A stretch of 64,000 bases of DNA, taken from Microbispora sp. ZYX-F-249 (lineage in GTDB: Bacteria; Actinomycetota; Actinomycetes; Streptosporangiales; Streptosporangiaceae). Each line of letters starts with the position of its first letter. The stretch's first letter is position 1. The stretch spans positions 1 to 64,000 of the forward strand of contig NZ_JBDJAW010000029.1 in assembly GCF_039649665.1 (NCBI RefSeq). The letters run 5' to 3'. A program made the position numbers and the translations under genes. Below the pieces are notes generated by a model. It had not been told where the DNA came from. It did no database searches and was given only the letters and a program-made list of their open reading frames with translations. Of the stretch, positions 52,116-59,989 are shown one piece after another.

Positions 52116-53039
52116 CTATGCCGGTGCCGCCATATACCACCGCGCGTGCCCGTCACCGCGCGTGAGCGAGTCGAGCCGCCGGGGCAGCTCCTGCCGGGAG
52201 AACGGATCGCCGGAGGCGTTACGGATGTGGATGCCCACGGCGTACATGTCCCGCACCTCCATCAGCGTGCCGTAGCCGGGCCACAGCCGCAGGTCCGAGC
52301 CGTACGCGCGGGCGAACTCGTCCACGTCGGCCGTCGACAGGCCGAAGCGGCGCTGCCCGTGGTAGGTGTGCACCAGGTCCCACTCGCGCGGGCCGACGGC
52401 CACGCCGTCCCAGTCGCACAGCACCACATGCCCGTCCCGGCACCGCAGCAGGTTGTCGATCCAGGCGTCACCGTGCAGCAGCACCGGCGACCCGGTGTCG
52501 AGGTCGCGCCAGCGCCCGGTGAGCTCCTCGATGCGGTCGCTCAGCCACGACCGCTGGCCGGCGGTGAGCACCTCGGCCCGGTGCTCCACCGCGTGCCGCA
52601 CCTCCGCGAGCGGGTCGGTCAGCGTCCGCAGCCCCACCGGCGGCACCGGCTCCCGATGCAGGCTGCGCAGCACCCGGCCGAGCTGCCGGGTCGTCGGACG
52701 GCCGCGGGAGGGGACGTACCGCCAGAAGGTGACCGCCCGGCCGTCGTGCACGATCGGCTGGTCGGCGATCTCGTCGGCCGGCCGCACGGTCGGAAAGCCC
52801 CGGTCGGCGAGCCAGCGTGCGACCGCCACGACCACCGGCAGCCGGGTCAGCGCGTCCGGCGCGGTCGCGATCCGCACCACCATCTCCCCGCCGCCCGCGT
52901 CCGCGCGCAGCTTGAAGACCGCGTTGCTGCGCAGCCGCAGGAGCTGCGCGCCCCGCGCGTCCGCCCCGATCGTCGCGCAGACCTCGCGCAGGACCCTGAA
53001 CGCCTCCTCGGCCAGCGGCGCCGGCTCCATCGTCCTCAT
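52116..53039 (-). CDS. aminoglycoside-phosphotransferase-fold kinase
   Basis: A 307-residue APH-fold protein. LRLRSNAVFKLRA is the N-lobe, LLHGDAWIDNLLR the Brenner catalytic loop with HGD...N, and VVLCDWDGVAVGPREWDLVHT the metal-binding DxD region. This set occurs in aminoglycoside and choline kinases and in many actinomycete proteins of unknown substrate. It starts seven bases after the helix-turn-helix gene at 53047 on the same strand, so the two are probably co-transcribed. An antibiotic-resistance role cannot be claimed. Confidence 0.85.
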   Translation of the reverse strand: MRTMEPAPLAEEAFRVLREVCATIGADARGAQLLRLRSNAVFKLRADAGGGEMVVRIATAPDALTRLPVVVAVARWLADRGFPTVRPADEIADQPIVHDGRAVTFWRYVPSRGRPTTRQLGRVLRSLHREPVPPVGLRTLTDPLAEVRHAVEHRAEVLTAGQRSWLSDRIEELTGRWRDLDTGSPVLLHGDAWIDNLLRCRDGHVVLCDWDGVAVGPREWDLVHTYHGQRRFGLSTADVDEFARAYGSDLRLWPGYGTLMEVRDMYAVGIHIRNASGDPFSRQELPRRLDSLTRGDGHARWYMAAPA

Positions 53040-53046
53040 GGCGGTT

Positions 53047-54525
53047 TCACGCGTTCTCGGCGGCAGGGGAGTCCGTCGCGGGGAACAGCCCGCTGAGGGC
53101 GAGCGTGGGCGTCGACTCCGCCAGCACCCGCCGCAGGCGCCGTACGGCGGGCAACGCGGGGTCGGCGTCCGCCAGCAGGGCCCTGGCCCGCGTGACGACG
53201 ATCGAGGTGCGGTGCTCGGCGGGGACCTGCCGCAGCGCGTCCGCGGCGATCCGGCAGGCCTCCTCGTGGTCGCCGTTCCTGGCCAGGTGGCTCGCCTGGT
53301 CCAGCAGGATCAGCGCCGGGTCGATGGTCTGGAAGCCCGGAGGGAACCCGTCGATGCCCTGCACCTGCTGGGCGTCCCCCAGCTCGATCAGCGTGCCGGT
53401 GCGGTAGAACTTCATCCGCTTTTCCGTGAAGACGAAGGCCAGGTCGTCCTGGCTCATTCCGCGCATGCGGGCGAAGATCTGCTCCGCTTCGGCGAGCGCG
53501 ATCCTGGCGGCCTTGCCGTCCCCCATCCTGGCGAGCGCGCGGGCCTCGGCCGCCGCCGCCAGCGCCGCCGGTGAGCTGGGGGCCGATCCCGCCAGCGTCC
53601 GCGCCTCGCGCGCCAGCCGCACGGTCTCGTTCAGGTCGCCGTAGTAGTACAGGAGCATGGTCTGCTGGGCCCGCACCAGCGCCCGCAGCCGCAGGTCGCC
53701 GACGTCGTCGGAGGCGGCGCGGGCGGTGCCGTACCACGCGTGGGCCTGGCGGGTGTCGCCCAGCTTCATCAGCGCGTCGGCGGCGAGCAGCGTGAGCATC
53801 GTGGTCGCGGTGAGCAGGCGGCGCTGCACCGACAACGGCTGGCGGACGGCGCTCAGCCGGCGCACGTCGGAGATCTCCAGCATGACCCGGCAGAGCATCG
53901 GCGTCGGCGGGGTCGTCATGTACTCCCTGCGGTAGCGCAGCACCTGCTCGTCCAGCCGGTCGAGCTGGTCCTCGCTCACCGTGCCCGTGGCCAGCGTGCG
54001 GTCGAGGTCGTGGCGCAGGCCCTCGACCTCCGCGAAGAACCGGCCGTTGGGCGTGCCCATCAGCATCGCCTGGTGGAACAGCGCCCTGCGCTCCGGGTCG
54101 TCGGGGGCCGGGTCCTCGGCCCGGGCCTGCTCGCCGGCCTGGCCCGGCCCGACCACGACGATCTTCTGTGCGCCCGCGTCCTCGCAGTAGTCGGCGGCCA
54201 GGCCGAGCCGTACGGCGTTGGCCCGGTAGAGCCGGGCCAGCAGGTCGATGGTCTGGGGACGCGGACGGGCCCGGTTGTTCTCCCAGGCGTTCAGCAGGTC
54301 GATGCTCGCCCGCGGGTGACCGAGGTCCTGCTGCTCACACAGATGCTCCAGCTCCTCGATGGCCTGCCGGGCCGACCAGCCGCGGCCGAGCCGGTGGGCC
54401 TTCAGCAGGCTGACGCCGCAGCACCCGTGGATCGCCTGGACGGTCTGCCAGAGCGTCCACTGCCGTACCTGTGCCTGTTCGCGCCAGCGACGCGCGCAAG
54501 CGGGTGAGTGCTCTCCGCGGGCCAT
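53047..54525 (-). CDS. XRE-type helix-turn-helix regulator with TPR-like domain
   Basis: A 492-residue regulator. ATG 54525 has GGAGGG seven bases upstream; GTG 54540 is also in frame. The N-terminus ARRWREQAQVRQWTLWQTVQAIHGCCGVSL... contains the HTH, with LLNAWENNRARPRPQTIDLLARLYR as its recognition and closing helices. Residues 150-490 are alpha-helical repeats (RQPLSVQRRLLTATTMLTLLAADALMKLGDTRQAHAWYGTA, EARALARMGDGKAARIALAEAEQIF), as in the large actinomycete group with a peptide or metabolite-sensing TPR half. It is divergent from the 54767 small protein and coupled to the kinase-fold gene. Confidence 0.88.
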   Translation of the reverse strand: MARGEHSPACARRWREQAQVRQWTLWQTVQAIHGCCGVSLLKAHRLGRGWSARQAIEELEHLCEQQDLGHPRASIDLLNAWENNRARPRPQTIDLLARLYRANAVRLGLAADYCEDAGAQKIVVVGPGQAGEQARAEDPAPDDPERRALFHQAMLMGTPNGRFFAEVEGLRHDLDRTLATGTVSEDQLDRLDEQVLRYRREYMTTPPTPMLCRVMLEISDVRRLSAVRQPLSVQRRLLTATTMLTLLAADALMKLGDTRQAHAWYGTARAASDDVGDLRLRALVRAQQTMLLYYYGDLNETVRLAREARTLAGSAPSSPAALAAAAEARALARMGDGKAARIALAEAEQIFARMRGMSQDDLAFVFTEKRMKFYRTGTLIELGDAQQVQGIDGFPPGFQTIDPALILLDQASHLARNGDHEEACRIAADALRQVPAEHRTSIVVTRARALLADADPALPAVRRLRRVLAESTPTLALSGLFPATDSPAAENA

Positions 54526-54622
54526 GTGCACGCCCTCCACTGGTGAAGCGGTCCCCGTTTACGGTTGTTTCCCCACGGTAAACGCGCAGGCACACAACCT
54601 CCCGCGACTGTTATGCCTTCGT

Positions 54623-54693
54623 GTTCGGGAACCCGTGTGTGTTCCACGGAATCCTTGCGAGTTCCCTGGTTATTGCACGATTTCGGGGAATCC
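54623..54693. promoter_or_regulatory. cluster of GTTCNNGGAA-like motifs in the divergent region
   Basis: GTTCGGGAAC (54623-54632), TTCCACGGAA (54642-54651), GTTCCCTGG (54661-54669) and TTTCGGGGAATCC (54681-54693) occur within 71 bases between the divergent starts at 54525 and 54767. Each resembles half or all of a TTC-GAA palindrome, a reasonable operator set for the XRE regulator. Confidence 0.5.
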
Positions 54694-54766
54694 ACACGAT
54701 TGCCGGTAGGTCGTGGCGGGTTCACCCTTTCCGGTGATAGGTCCTGACGTTCCCCGGAGGCTGAGG

Positions 54767-55054
54767 ATGACGACGGTAGACCGCAGCGAGGCGATGGACC
54801 ACCTGGAGCGGCTCGCCGCCCAGCTCGAGGCCCACTCCTTCCAGGTGCGCCTGACGGCGCCGGCGGGCCTCTATCCGCGACTGCGTGTCATCAACCCTAT
54901 GGAACCCACGATGGCCGAGGACGTGCTGGCGTCCAACGCCAGCGACGGCGAGTGGTGGTACTGGCTGTCGTGGGCCGGCCGGATCGGGCACGCCTCCGAC
55001 GTGGTCACCGCCGCCGAGCGCATCGCCAGCGTCCTCCACGTCATCCGCCGCTGA
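54767..55054 (+). CDS. small hypothetical protein divergent from XRE regulator
   Basis: A 95-residue soluble protein. ATG 54767 has GGAGG six bases upstream; the frame extends to 54713 without coding bias. Residues 8-25 form a helix (AMDHLERLAAQLEAHSF), followed by strands LYPRLRVIN and WWYWLSWAGRIG, and a closing helix ASDVVTAAERIASVLHV. Similar small proteins are widespread beside XRE regulators of this class in actinomycetes. It could be the effector that the regulator controls; no activity is known. Confidence 0.75.
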   Translation: MTTVDRSEAMDHLERLAAQLEAHSFQVRLTAPAGLYPRLRVINPMEPTMAEDVLASNASDGEWWYWLSWAGRIGHASDVVTAAERIASVLHVIRR

Positions 55055-55071
55055 CGCGGGCCTCCCTTCTG

Positions 55072-55092
55072 CAGTCTGGTCTGGACAGACTG
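55072..55092. promoter_or_regulatory. short inverted repeat before the antitoxin-like gene
   Basis: CAGTCTG and CAGACTG with a seven-base spacer end four bases ahead of the AGGAG ribosome site of the gene at 55108. Possible autoregulatory operator or translational hairpin. Confidence 0.45.
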
Positions 55093-55107
55093 GACAGGAG
55101 CACCGTC

Positions 55108-55260
55108 ATGACCGCCGTGGCGCGGCATGGGGAAGAGGTGGCGGTGGTCATCGACATCGCCGAACATCGCCGCCTCAAAGGAGACATCCCAGACTTCGCC
55201 CGCTTCCTCCTCACGGATCCCAACTGGGACGACGAGGTCGAGTTCGACCTGCACGACTGA
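55108..55260 (+). CDS. truncated Phd/YefM-like antitoxin
   Basis: A 50-residue frame; ATG 55108 has AGGAG seven bases upstream. AVARHGEEVAVVIDIAEHRRLKG matches the second half of the Phd/YefM N-terminal DNA-binding fold (the R-x-G-x-x-V-A-V-x-V-x-x-x-E-x-x-x-L segment), and PDFARFLLTDPNWDDEVEFDL is a toxin-binding tail. The first 25 residues of a normal antitoxin, including the dimer strand and first helix, are absent. No toxin gene follows; DUF427 is convergent. It may be a relic or a solitary antitoxin fragment. Confidence 0.62.
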   Translation: MTAVARHGEEVAVVIDIAEHRRLKGDIPDFARFLLTDPNWDDEVEFDLHD

Positions 55261-55287
55261 CCCGCTCGACTGACCGGCGCGGCGGGG

Positions 55288-56031
55288 TCAGGCGAACTTC
55301 GACTTCGGGCGGTCCTGGAGGACGCCGTCGACGTACACGTCCACCTTCTCGTCGTAGAAGGCGACCAGTCCGGCGATCTTCTGGGACTCCGCGAGCGGCG
55401 TCGGGTAGGACCAGACGAGGTCCCTGCCGGACTCGTCCCCGCCGACCGACCAGTACACCGCGCGGCCCTTGTACGGGCAGTGGGTCACGGTCTCGGACGG
55501 GCGCAGCAGGTCGAGCCGCACATCGGTCTTGGGCAGGTAGTAGCGCGGCGGCAGGCCGGTCTCGAACAGGATCCGCGGGCTGCGCGAGTCGGCGACGGTG
55601 ACGCCGTCCACCTCCACCCGGACGTGGCGCGAGCTGGCCAGGACGTCCACCCGGGTGTACGGGTCGCGGGCGTGGACGAAGACCTCCTCGTCCTCCTCGA
55701 ACCAGTTGTCCATCGCGTTCCAGTCGAAGCGGACATGGCCCCGGATCTCCTCCAGCGGGGCGTCGTCCCCGTACACGAGGGCCGCGCCGGGCCGGCCGGC
55801 CACGTCGTGGACCACCGCGTCTCCCCTGCTGGGCGAGTGCCGCGTCTCTGCGGTCGCCTTCAGTTCCTCCACGCGGACGTCGTCCGCCGGGAAGTAGTAC
55901 GTCGGGTAGTACGGGACCTCCCAGACCAGCAGGGCCCGGGTGGTGTCGGCCACCGCGCGGCCCTCGGCGTAGACACGCACACGCTTGGCCGTCGTCTCCA
56001 CCCGGACGCGGCCCCGTTTCGTCGGCTCCAT
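55288..56031 (-). CDS. tandem DUF427 protein
   Basis: A 247-residue protein with two related halves. Residues 8-120 and 125-240 each show a beta-rich fold: first VRVYAEGRAVADTTRALLVWEVPYYPTYYFP and HSPSRGDAVVHDV, then VRVEVDGVTVADSRSPRILFETGLPPRYYLP and THCPYKGRAVYWSV. The VADS/VADT strand, (L)PxxYYLP and CPYKGxAxY motifs define DUF427. No catalytic residues are known; some members resemble nucleotide-binding or adenylate-type small enzymes. It is divergent from the CysRS-like gene; ATG 56031 leaves 127 bases between them. Confidence 0.88.
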   Translation of the reverse strand: MEPTKRGRVRVETTAKRVRVYAEGRAVADTTRALLVWEVPYYPTYYFPADDVRVEELKATAETRHSPSRGDAVVHDVAGRPGAALVYGDDAPLEEIRGHVRFDWNAMDNWFEEDEEVFVHARDPYTRVDVLASSRHVRVEVDGVTVADSRSPRILFETGLPPRYYLPKTDVRLDLLRPSETVTHCPYKGRAVYWSVGGDESGRDLVWSYPTPLAESQKIAGLVAFYDEKVDVYVDGVLQDRPKSKFA

Positions 56032-56158
56032 GCCTGCGCCAACCAAGGGGCGGATCGTCCTTATTCCCCCGGCCTCACAATCGCCATTTCCGGGTGTGCG
56101 GGCCCGGGTCGGCCCGCGCTATCGACAGCGAGCGAACAGGTCGCTTACCCTCGGCTGG

Positions 56159-57514
56159 GTGGGTCTTCGCCTTTACGATACGCATCGCCGCGCCGTCCGC
56201 GATTTCGTCCCCCGAATTCCCGGAATGGTGTCGATTTATCTCTGCGGCCCCACCGTCGTCGTGCCGCCTCATGTGGGACAGCTCAGATCGCAGGTGAATT
56301 TCGACATCCTGCACCGCTGGCTGAAACGCAGCGGATATGAGGTGCTGCTCTGCCGGAACGTCACCGACATCGAGGACAAGATAATTCACAGGTCCGTCGC
56401 CGAGGGGGTCCCCTGGTGGCGGATCACCGGTCCCGTCCACCGCGCCTTCGTCCGTACGTACACCGCTCTGGGGTGCCTTCCGCCCAGCGTGGAGCCTCGG
56501 GCGACGGGACACATCCCCGAGATGATCGAGATGATCGAGCAGCTCGTCGCGTCCGGGCACGCCTACGAGTCCGACGGCGACGTTTATTTCTCGGTCGGCT
56601 CCTACCCGAACTACGGGTCCCTTTCCCGGCAGCAGGCCGAGCGCCTGCGGGCGGCCGAGGAAAACGAGCGGGGAAAGCGGGACCCGCGCGATTTCGCACT
56701 GTGGAAGAGCGCGAAACCCGGCGAGCCGGTGTGGAGCTCACCCTGGGGCGAGGGGCGCCCGGGGTGGCACCTGGAATGTTCCGCGATGGCCCGCAGATAT
56801 CTGGGCACGGAATTCGACATCCACGGCGGCGGCGCCAATCTCATATTTCCGCACCACGAGAACGAGATGGCGCAGTCGCGGGCCGCCGGGGATTCCTTCG
56901 CGCGTTTCTGGCTGCACAATGGACCGGTCACGCACCGGGGCGAGAAGATACGCAAACACCCGTGCAACCCGCTGGCCGTCCCGGCCCTGCTCGACCGCGT
57001 ACGGCCGGTCGAACTCCGCTATTACCTGGCGGCGGCCCATTACCGCTCGCCGATGGAATTCAGCCCGGACGCCATGGACGAGGCGGCGGCGGCCTACCGG
57101 CGCGTCGAGAGGTTCGTGCTGCGGGTGGGCTCCGACGCCGCCGCGCCCCTCCCCCCGCAGTTCAGCGAGGCGATGGACAACGACCTGAACGTGCCGCGGG
57201 CCCTGACGGCCGTCCACAGAGCGGTGGCCGTGGGCAACGCCGCGCTGACGTCCGGAGATCGCGAACGGGCGGCCGGCGAATGCCGGTCGGTCCGGGCCAT
57301 GCTGAATGTCCTCGGCCTCGATCCGCTCAGCGATACCTGGCACCGGGAAACGCATCTGCAGGAGGTCGCGGGGGGCGTACTCCGGGTGGTCCGTGATCTC
57401 GCCGCGGCCAGCGCCCGGCAGGGAGATCACGAACGCGCGCGGATCATGGAGCAGCACATTGAGATGGCCCTCGCCAAACGACGCCATATCGAGCACCCCG
57501 CGCTTATCAGATAG
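56159..57514 (+). CDS. cysteinyl-tRNA synthetase paralogue with altered signature motifs
   Basis: A 451-residue class I synthetase-like protein. GTG 56159 gives the normal family start ([16 protein letters not shown]); the frame is open to 55985 without need. Zinc ligands are kept: C29 in LCGPTV, Cys in WHLECSAMA, and His/Glu in [22 protein letters not shown] is kept too. However, the HIGH box reads HVGQ (38-41) and KMSKS reads KIRKH (263-267), with both lysines but neither serine kept. The C-terminus stops after the DALR helices and lacks the usual anticodon-stem end. It cannot be the cell's standard CysRS with confidence; it may be a specialised cysteine-activating ligase or a decaying duplicate. 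The 31-residue peptide gene and a GT4/PIG-L pair follow. Confidence 0.82.
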   Translation: MGLRLYDTHRRAVRDFVPRIPGMVSIYLCGPTVVVPPHVGQLRSQVNFDILHRWLKRSGYEVLLCRNVTDIEDKIIHRSVAEGVPWWRITGPVHRAFVRTYTALGCLPPSVEPRATGHIPEMIEMIEQLVASGHAYESDGDVYFSVGSYPNYGSLSRQQAERLRAAEENERGKRDPRDFALWKSAKPGEPVWSSPWGEGRPGWHLECSAMARRYLGTEFDIHGGGANLIFPHHENEMAQSRAAGDSFARFWLHNGPVTHRGEKIRKHPCNPLAVPALLDRVRPVELRYYLAAAHYRSPMEFSPDAMDEAAAAYRRVERFVLRVGSDAAAPLPPQFSEAMDNDLNVPRALTAVHRAVAVGNAALTSGDRERAAGECRSVRAMLNVLGLDPLSDTWHRETHLQEVAGGVLRVVRDLAAASARQGDHERARIMEQHIEMALAKRRHIEHPALIR

Positions 57515-57682
57515 ATCTTGGTCGCCCGGCCGGGTACGGCTCCGGCATGCGGTCCCCGACGCGCGGGTGACCGAGGAGCGCACGTTACAAGAACAAGAAC
57601 TGACGTCCGGAGGATAATTCTGGCCATTTCGTGGGAATCATGACGGCACCAGCTGACGGACACCGCCGAAAGGAGGGCCCCG

Positions 57683-57778
57683 ATGAAGAAGGTGCAGATC
57701 GTGCCGCGACCGCGGCCACCGAGAACTCCCGCCCCGATCGACCTGCGCACCCCCTCGGGAAGGGTCCTCCCCTACTAG
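57683..57778 (+). CDS. 31-residue basic Pro-rich peptide, unknown
   Basis: ATG 57683 is preceded by AAAGGAGG at optimal distance. The product begins MKKVQIVPRPRPPRTPAP and ends GRVLPY: basic, with seven prolines. Codon third positions are mostly G or C (about 26 of 31), a coding sign, while the overlapping longer frame from 57631 has a poor third-position bias. It lies 168 bases after the CysRS-like gene and ends 17 bases before the convergent GT4 stop. It could be a RiPP precursor, a ribosome-acting peptide or a small regulatory protein; nothing in the sequence decides. Confidence 0.6.
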   Translation: MKKVQIVPRPRPPRTPAPIDLRTPSGRVLPY

Positions 57779-57795
57779 ACCGCCGGTGGCCCGGG

Positions 57796-58929
57796 TCAGC
57801 TCCCGGCCAGTTCGTAGCAGCGGGCGAAGCCCTCCAGCACGGCGGGCCAGGAGCACCGGACCGGCTCGGTCTCCCGGTTGTGCTCGGCGATCGACTGACG
57901 CAGGCCGGAGTCCCGGGCCAGCCGTACGACCGAGGCGACGAGGTCGTCGAACGTGCGGCCCAGCAGGCCCTCCTTGCCCGGCCTGACGAAGTCGGCCACG
58001 CCGCTCTGCGCCCGCGCGACCACCGGCACGCCGGCCGCGCGAGCCTCCAGCGCGGCCAGGCCGAACGACTCGCGCGGCGCCGGGGCCACGAACACGTCGG
58101 CCTCGGCCAGCAAGTCCTTGATCTGCTCCCGGCTGTACCTGCCGGGAAGTGACACCCAGCCCATCCGGCGCGCCCGCAGGTAGCGCTCCATGCGCCCCCG
58201 GGCCGGGCCGTCGCCCACGATCGTCGCGCGCATCGCGATGTCGCCCGGCACCCTGTCGCGCGCCGTCTCCAGCAGCTTGAGCAGGCGCAGGGGCTGCTTG
58301 CGCGGCGCCAGCCTGCCCACCGCCACCACGTGCACCGTCTCGTTCAGCGGCTCGTTCAGCGGCTCGTTCACCGCCTCGTCCCCGGCGTCCCGTACGGCGC
58401 CGGGCTCGGGCCGCCACGAGGCCACGTCCAGCCCGTTGGAGACGATCTGCACCGGCACGCGCGGCCCGGCCACGGCGCGGATGGGACGCGCGGCCGCCTC
58501 GCTCACGGCGGTGAGGACCAGGCCCCAGCGCCGCCACTCGAAGGCCGCCTGCAGCGCCCGGTACACGCCCCGGGTGACCGGATCCCACATGCTGTGCACG
58601 GTCGCGACCACCGGGAGCCCGGCCCGGACCGCCGCGCGCACCCCCATCCACGCGAACGGCGAGACCGCCCCCGTGTGGACGTGCACCACGTCGAACCGCC
58701 CGCTCGCCATGAGCCGGAGCAGGTGGGACGTGCCCCGAGGGTGGACCGGCAGGTCGAACGGGAGATTCGCGACCACGCGGTGGACGCCGGGCAGCCGCTC
58801 CCCCGGCGTCGCCGTCACCACCTCGACCGTGTGGCCCGCCTCACGCTGGGCCCTGACGAGGTCGGCGACCTGCACCTCGATTCCCCCGAGCCGCGGCAGG
58901 TAGCAGTCGCTGACGTGAAGAATCCTCAC
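57796..58929 (-). CDS. GT4 family glycosyltransferase
   Basis: A 377-residue GT-B enzyme from GTG 58929. VRILHVSDCYLPRLGGIEVQVADLVRAQREAGHTV starts the acceptor domain, VVHVHTGAVSPFAW and VSNGLDVASWRP follow, and APAPRESFGLAALEARAAGVPVVA is the E-x7-E donor motif. A short NEPLNEPLNE repeat, from a 12-base DNA repeat near 58345, sits in the interdomain linker. It is divergent from the PIG-L gene (174 bases between starts). The combination suggests transfer of an N-acetyl sugar that the deacetylase then processes. Confidence 0.88.
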   Translation of the reverse strand: MRILHVSDCYLPRLGGIEVQVADLVRAQREAGHTVEVVTATPGERLPGVHRVVANLPFDLPVHPRGTSHLLRLMASGRFDVVHVHTGAVSPFAWMGVRAAVRAGLPVVATVHSMWDPVTRGVYRALQAAFEWRRWGLVLTAVSEAAARPIRAVAGPRVPVQIVSNGLDVASWRPEPGAVRDAGDEAVNEPLNEPLNETVHVVAVGRLAPRKQPLRLLKLLETARDRVPGDIAMRATIVGDGPARGRMERYLRARRMGWVSLPGRYSREQIKDLLAEADVFVAPAPRESFGLAALEARAAGVPVVARAQSGVADFVRPGKEGLLGRTFDDLVASVVRLARDSGLRQSIAEHNRETEPVRCSWPAVLEGFARCYELAGS

Positions 58930-59103
58930 CGGGTCAGCCTGGCAGAGTGCGCCACGCCCATCAAACCGCTCCCGGGGAGGGCGGCGCGGTCCGGGCCGGG
59001 CCACGTGGGATCATGTCGGGAACTGGCCGCTACGGCAGCCGCGGTGGCAGCCGCGACGGCACGGACGAGTGGAGCACGCGATGACGACGTTCCGTGGGGC
59101 GCG

Positions 59104-59901
59104 ATGAGGACGGCGGTGTTCTTCCACGCCCATCCCGACGACGAGGCGCTGCTGACCGCCGGGACCATGGCCATGCTGGCGAACGAGGGGCACCGCGTGG
59201 TGCTCGTCGTCGCCACGGCCGGCGAGCGCGGCCTGGCCGATCTCCCCCACGGCGAGGAACTGGGCAGAGCCCGGATGGAGGAACTGCACCGCTCGGCCGC
59301 CGCCCTGGGCTGCGCCCGGGTCGTGCTGCTCGGCTACGGCGACTCCGGCCTGGCGATCGACGGCGGCATCGCCGACGACCGCCCGGACAACGCGTTCATC
59401 GACGCCGACATCGAGGAGGCGGCGCAGCGGCTGGCCTCGGTGCTCAAGGAGGAGACGGCCGACCTGCTCACCATCTACGACCCGGCGGGCGGCTACGGCC
59501 ACCCCGACCACGTGCAGGTCTACCGGGTGGGCAGCCGGGCCGCCGAGATCGCCGGGACGCGCATCGTGCTCGAGGCGACGGTCGACCGCGACCTGCTGCT
59601 CAAGGGCGTACGGCTGGCCTCCCGGTTCTACCCGGCGATCGACGTGCGGAGCTTCGAACGGGCCTACTCGCCCCGGGACGCGATCACCCACCGGGTGAAC
59701 GTGCGCGGACACGCCAAGGCCAAGCGGGCGGCGATGGCGGCCCACGCCAGCCAGGCCACCGGCGGCGACGGCGACCGCACACTGGGCGCGATGCTGAAGA
59801 TCCCCGGATTCGCCTACCGCTATGTCTTCGGCACCGAGTGGTACGTGCGGCGCGGCCTGCCCCGGGGCACCCGCCTGCGGCACCCGTTCGACAACCCCTA
59901 A
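59104..59901 (+). CDS. PIG-L/LmbE-family zinc deacetylase
   Basis: A 265-residue enzyme from ATG 59104 (GTGGGG just upstream; the ATG at 59081 is in another frame). FFHAHPDDEALLTAGTMAML is the family zinc motif AHPDD, and the third ligand is in GGYGHPDHVQVYRVG. ATAGERGLADL and VVLLGYGDSG are also standard. Members remove acetyl from GlcNAc-containing substrates (GlcNAc-PI, MshB, BshB, teicoplanin). The C-terminal basic region (RRGLPRGTRLRHPFDNP) is distinct. It is followed by a flippase-like membrane protein 88 bases downstream, probably in one transcript. Confidence 0.9.
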   Translation: MRTAVFFHAHPDDEALLTAGTMAMLANEGHRVVLVVATAGERGLADLPHGEELGRARMEELHRSAAALGCARVVLLGYGDSGLAIDGGIADDRPDNAFIDADIEEAAQRLASVLKEETADLLTIYDPAGGYGHPDHVQVYRVGSRAAEIAGTRIVLEATVDRDLLLKGVRLASRFYPAIDVRSFERAYSPRDAITHRVNVRGHAKAKRAAMAAHASQATGGDGDRTLGAMLKIPGFAYRYVFGTEWYVRRGLPRGTRLRHPFDNP

Positions 59902-59989
59902 GGGTGGTGATCCTCCGTCAGGAGGAGCCGACCGCCCGCACGGACCGGCAGACTGGGAAGGACCGACACCGGACTGGGGGCATACGCGG

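Noticed and set aside
52116-53039. Aminoglycoside resistance gene
   Set aside because: The APH fold is shared by many kinases of unknown substrate; its coupling to an XRE/TPR regulator does not indicate resistance.
57631-58152. 173-codon plus frame overlapping the 31-residue peptide
   Set aside because: Poor third-position GC at its start, and most of it is antisense to the GT4 gene whose motifs are clear.
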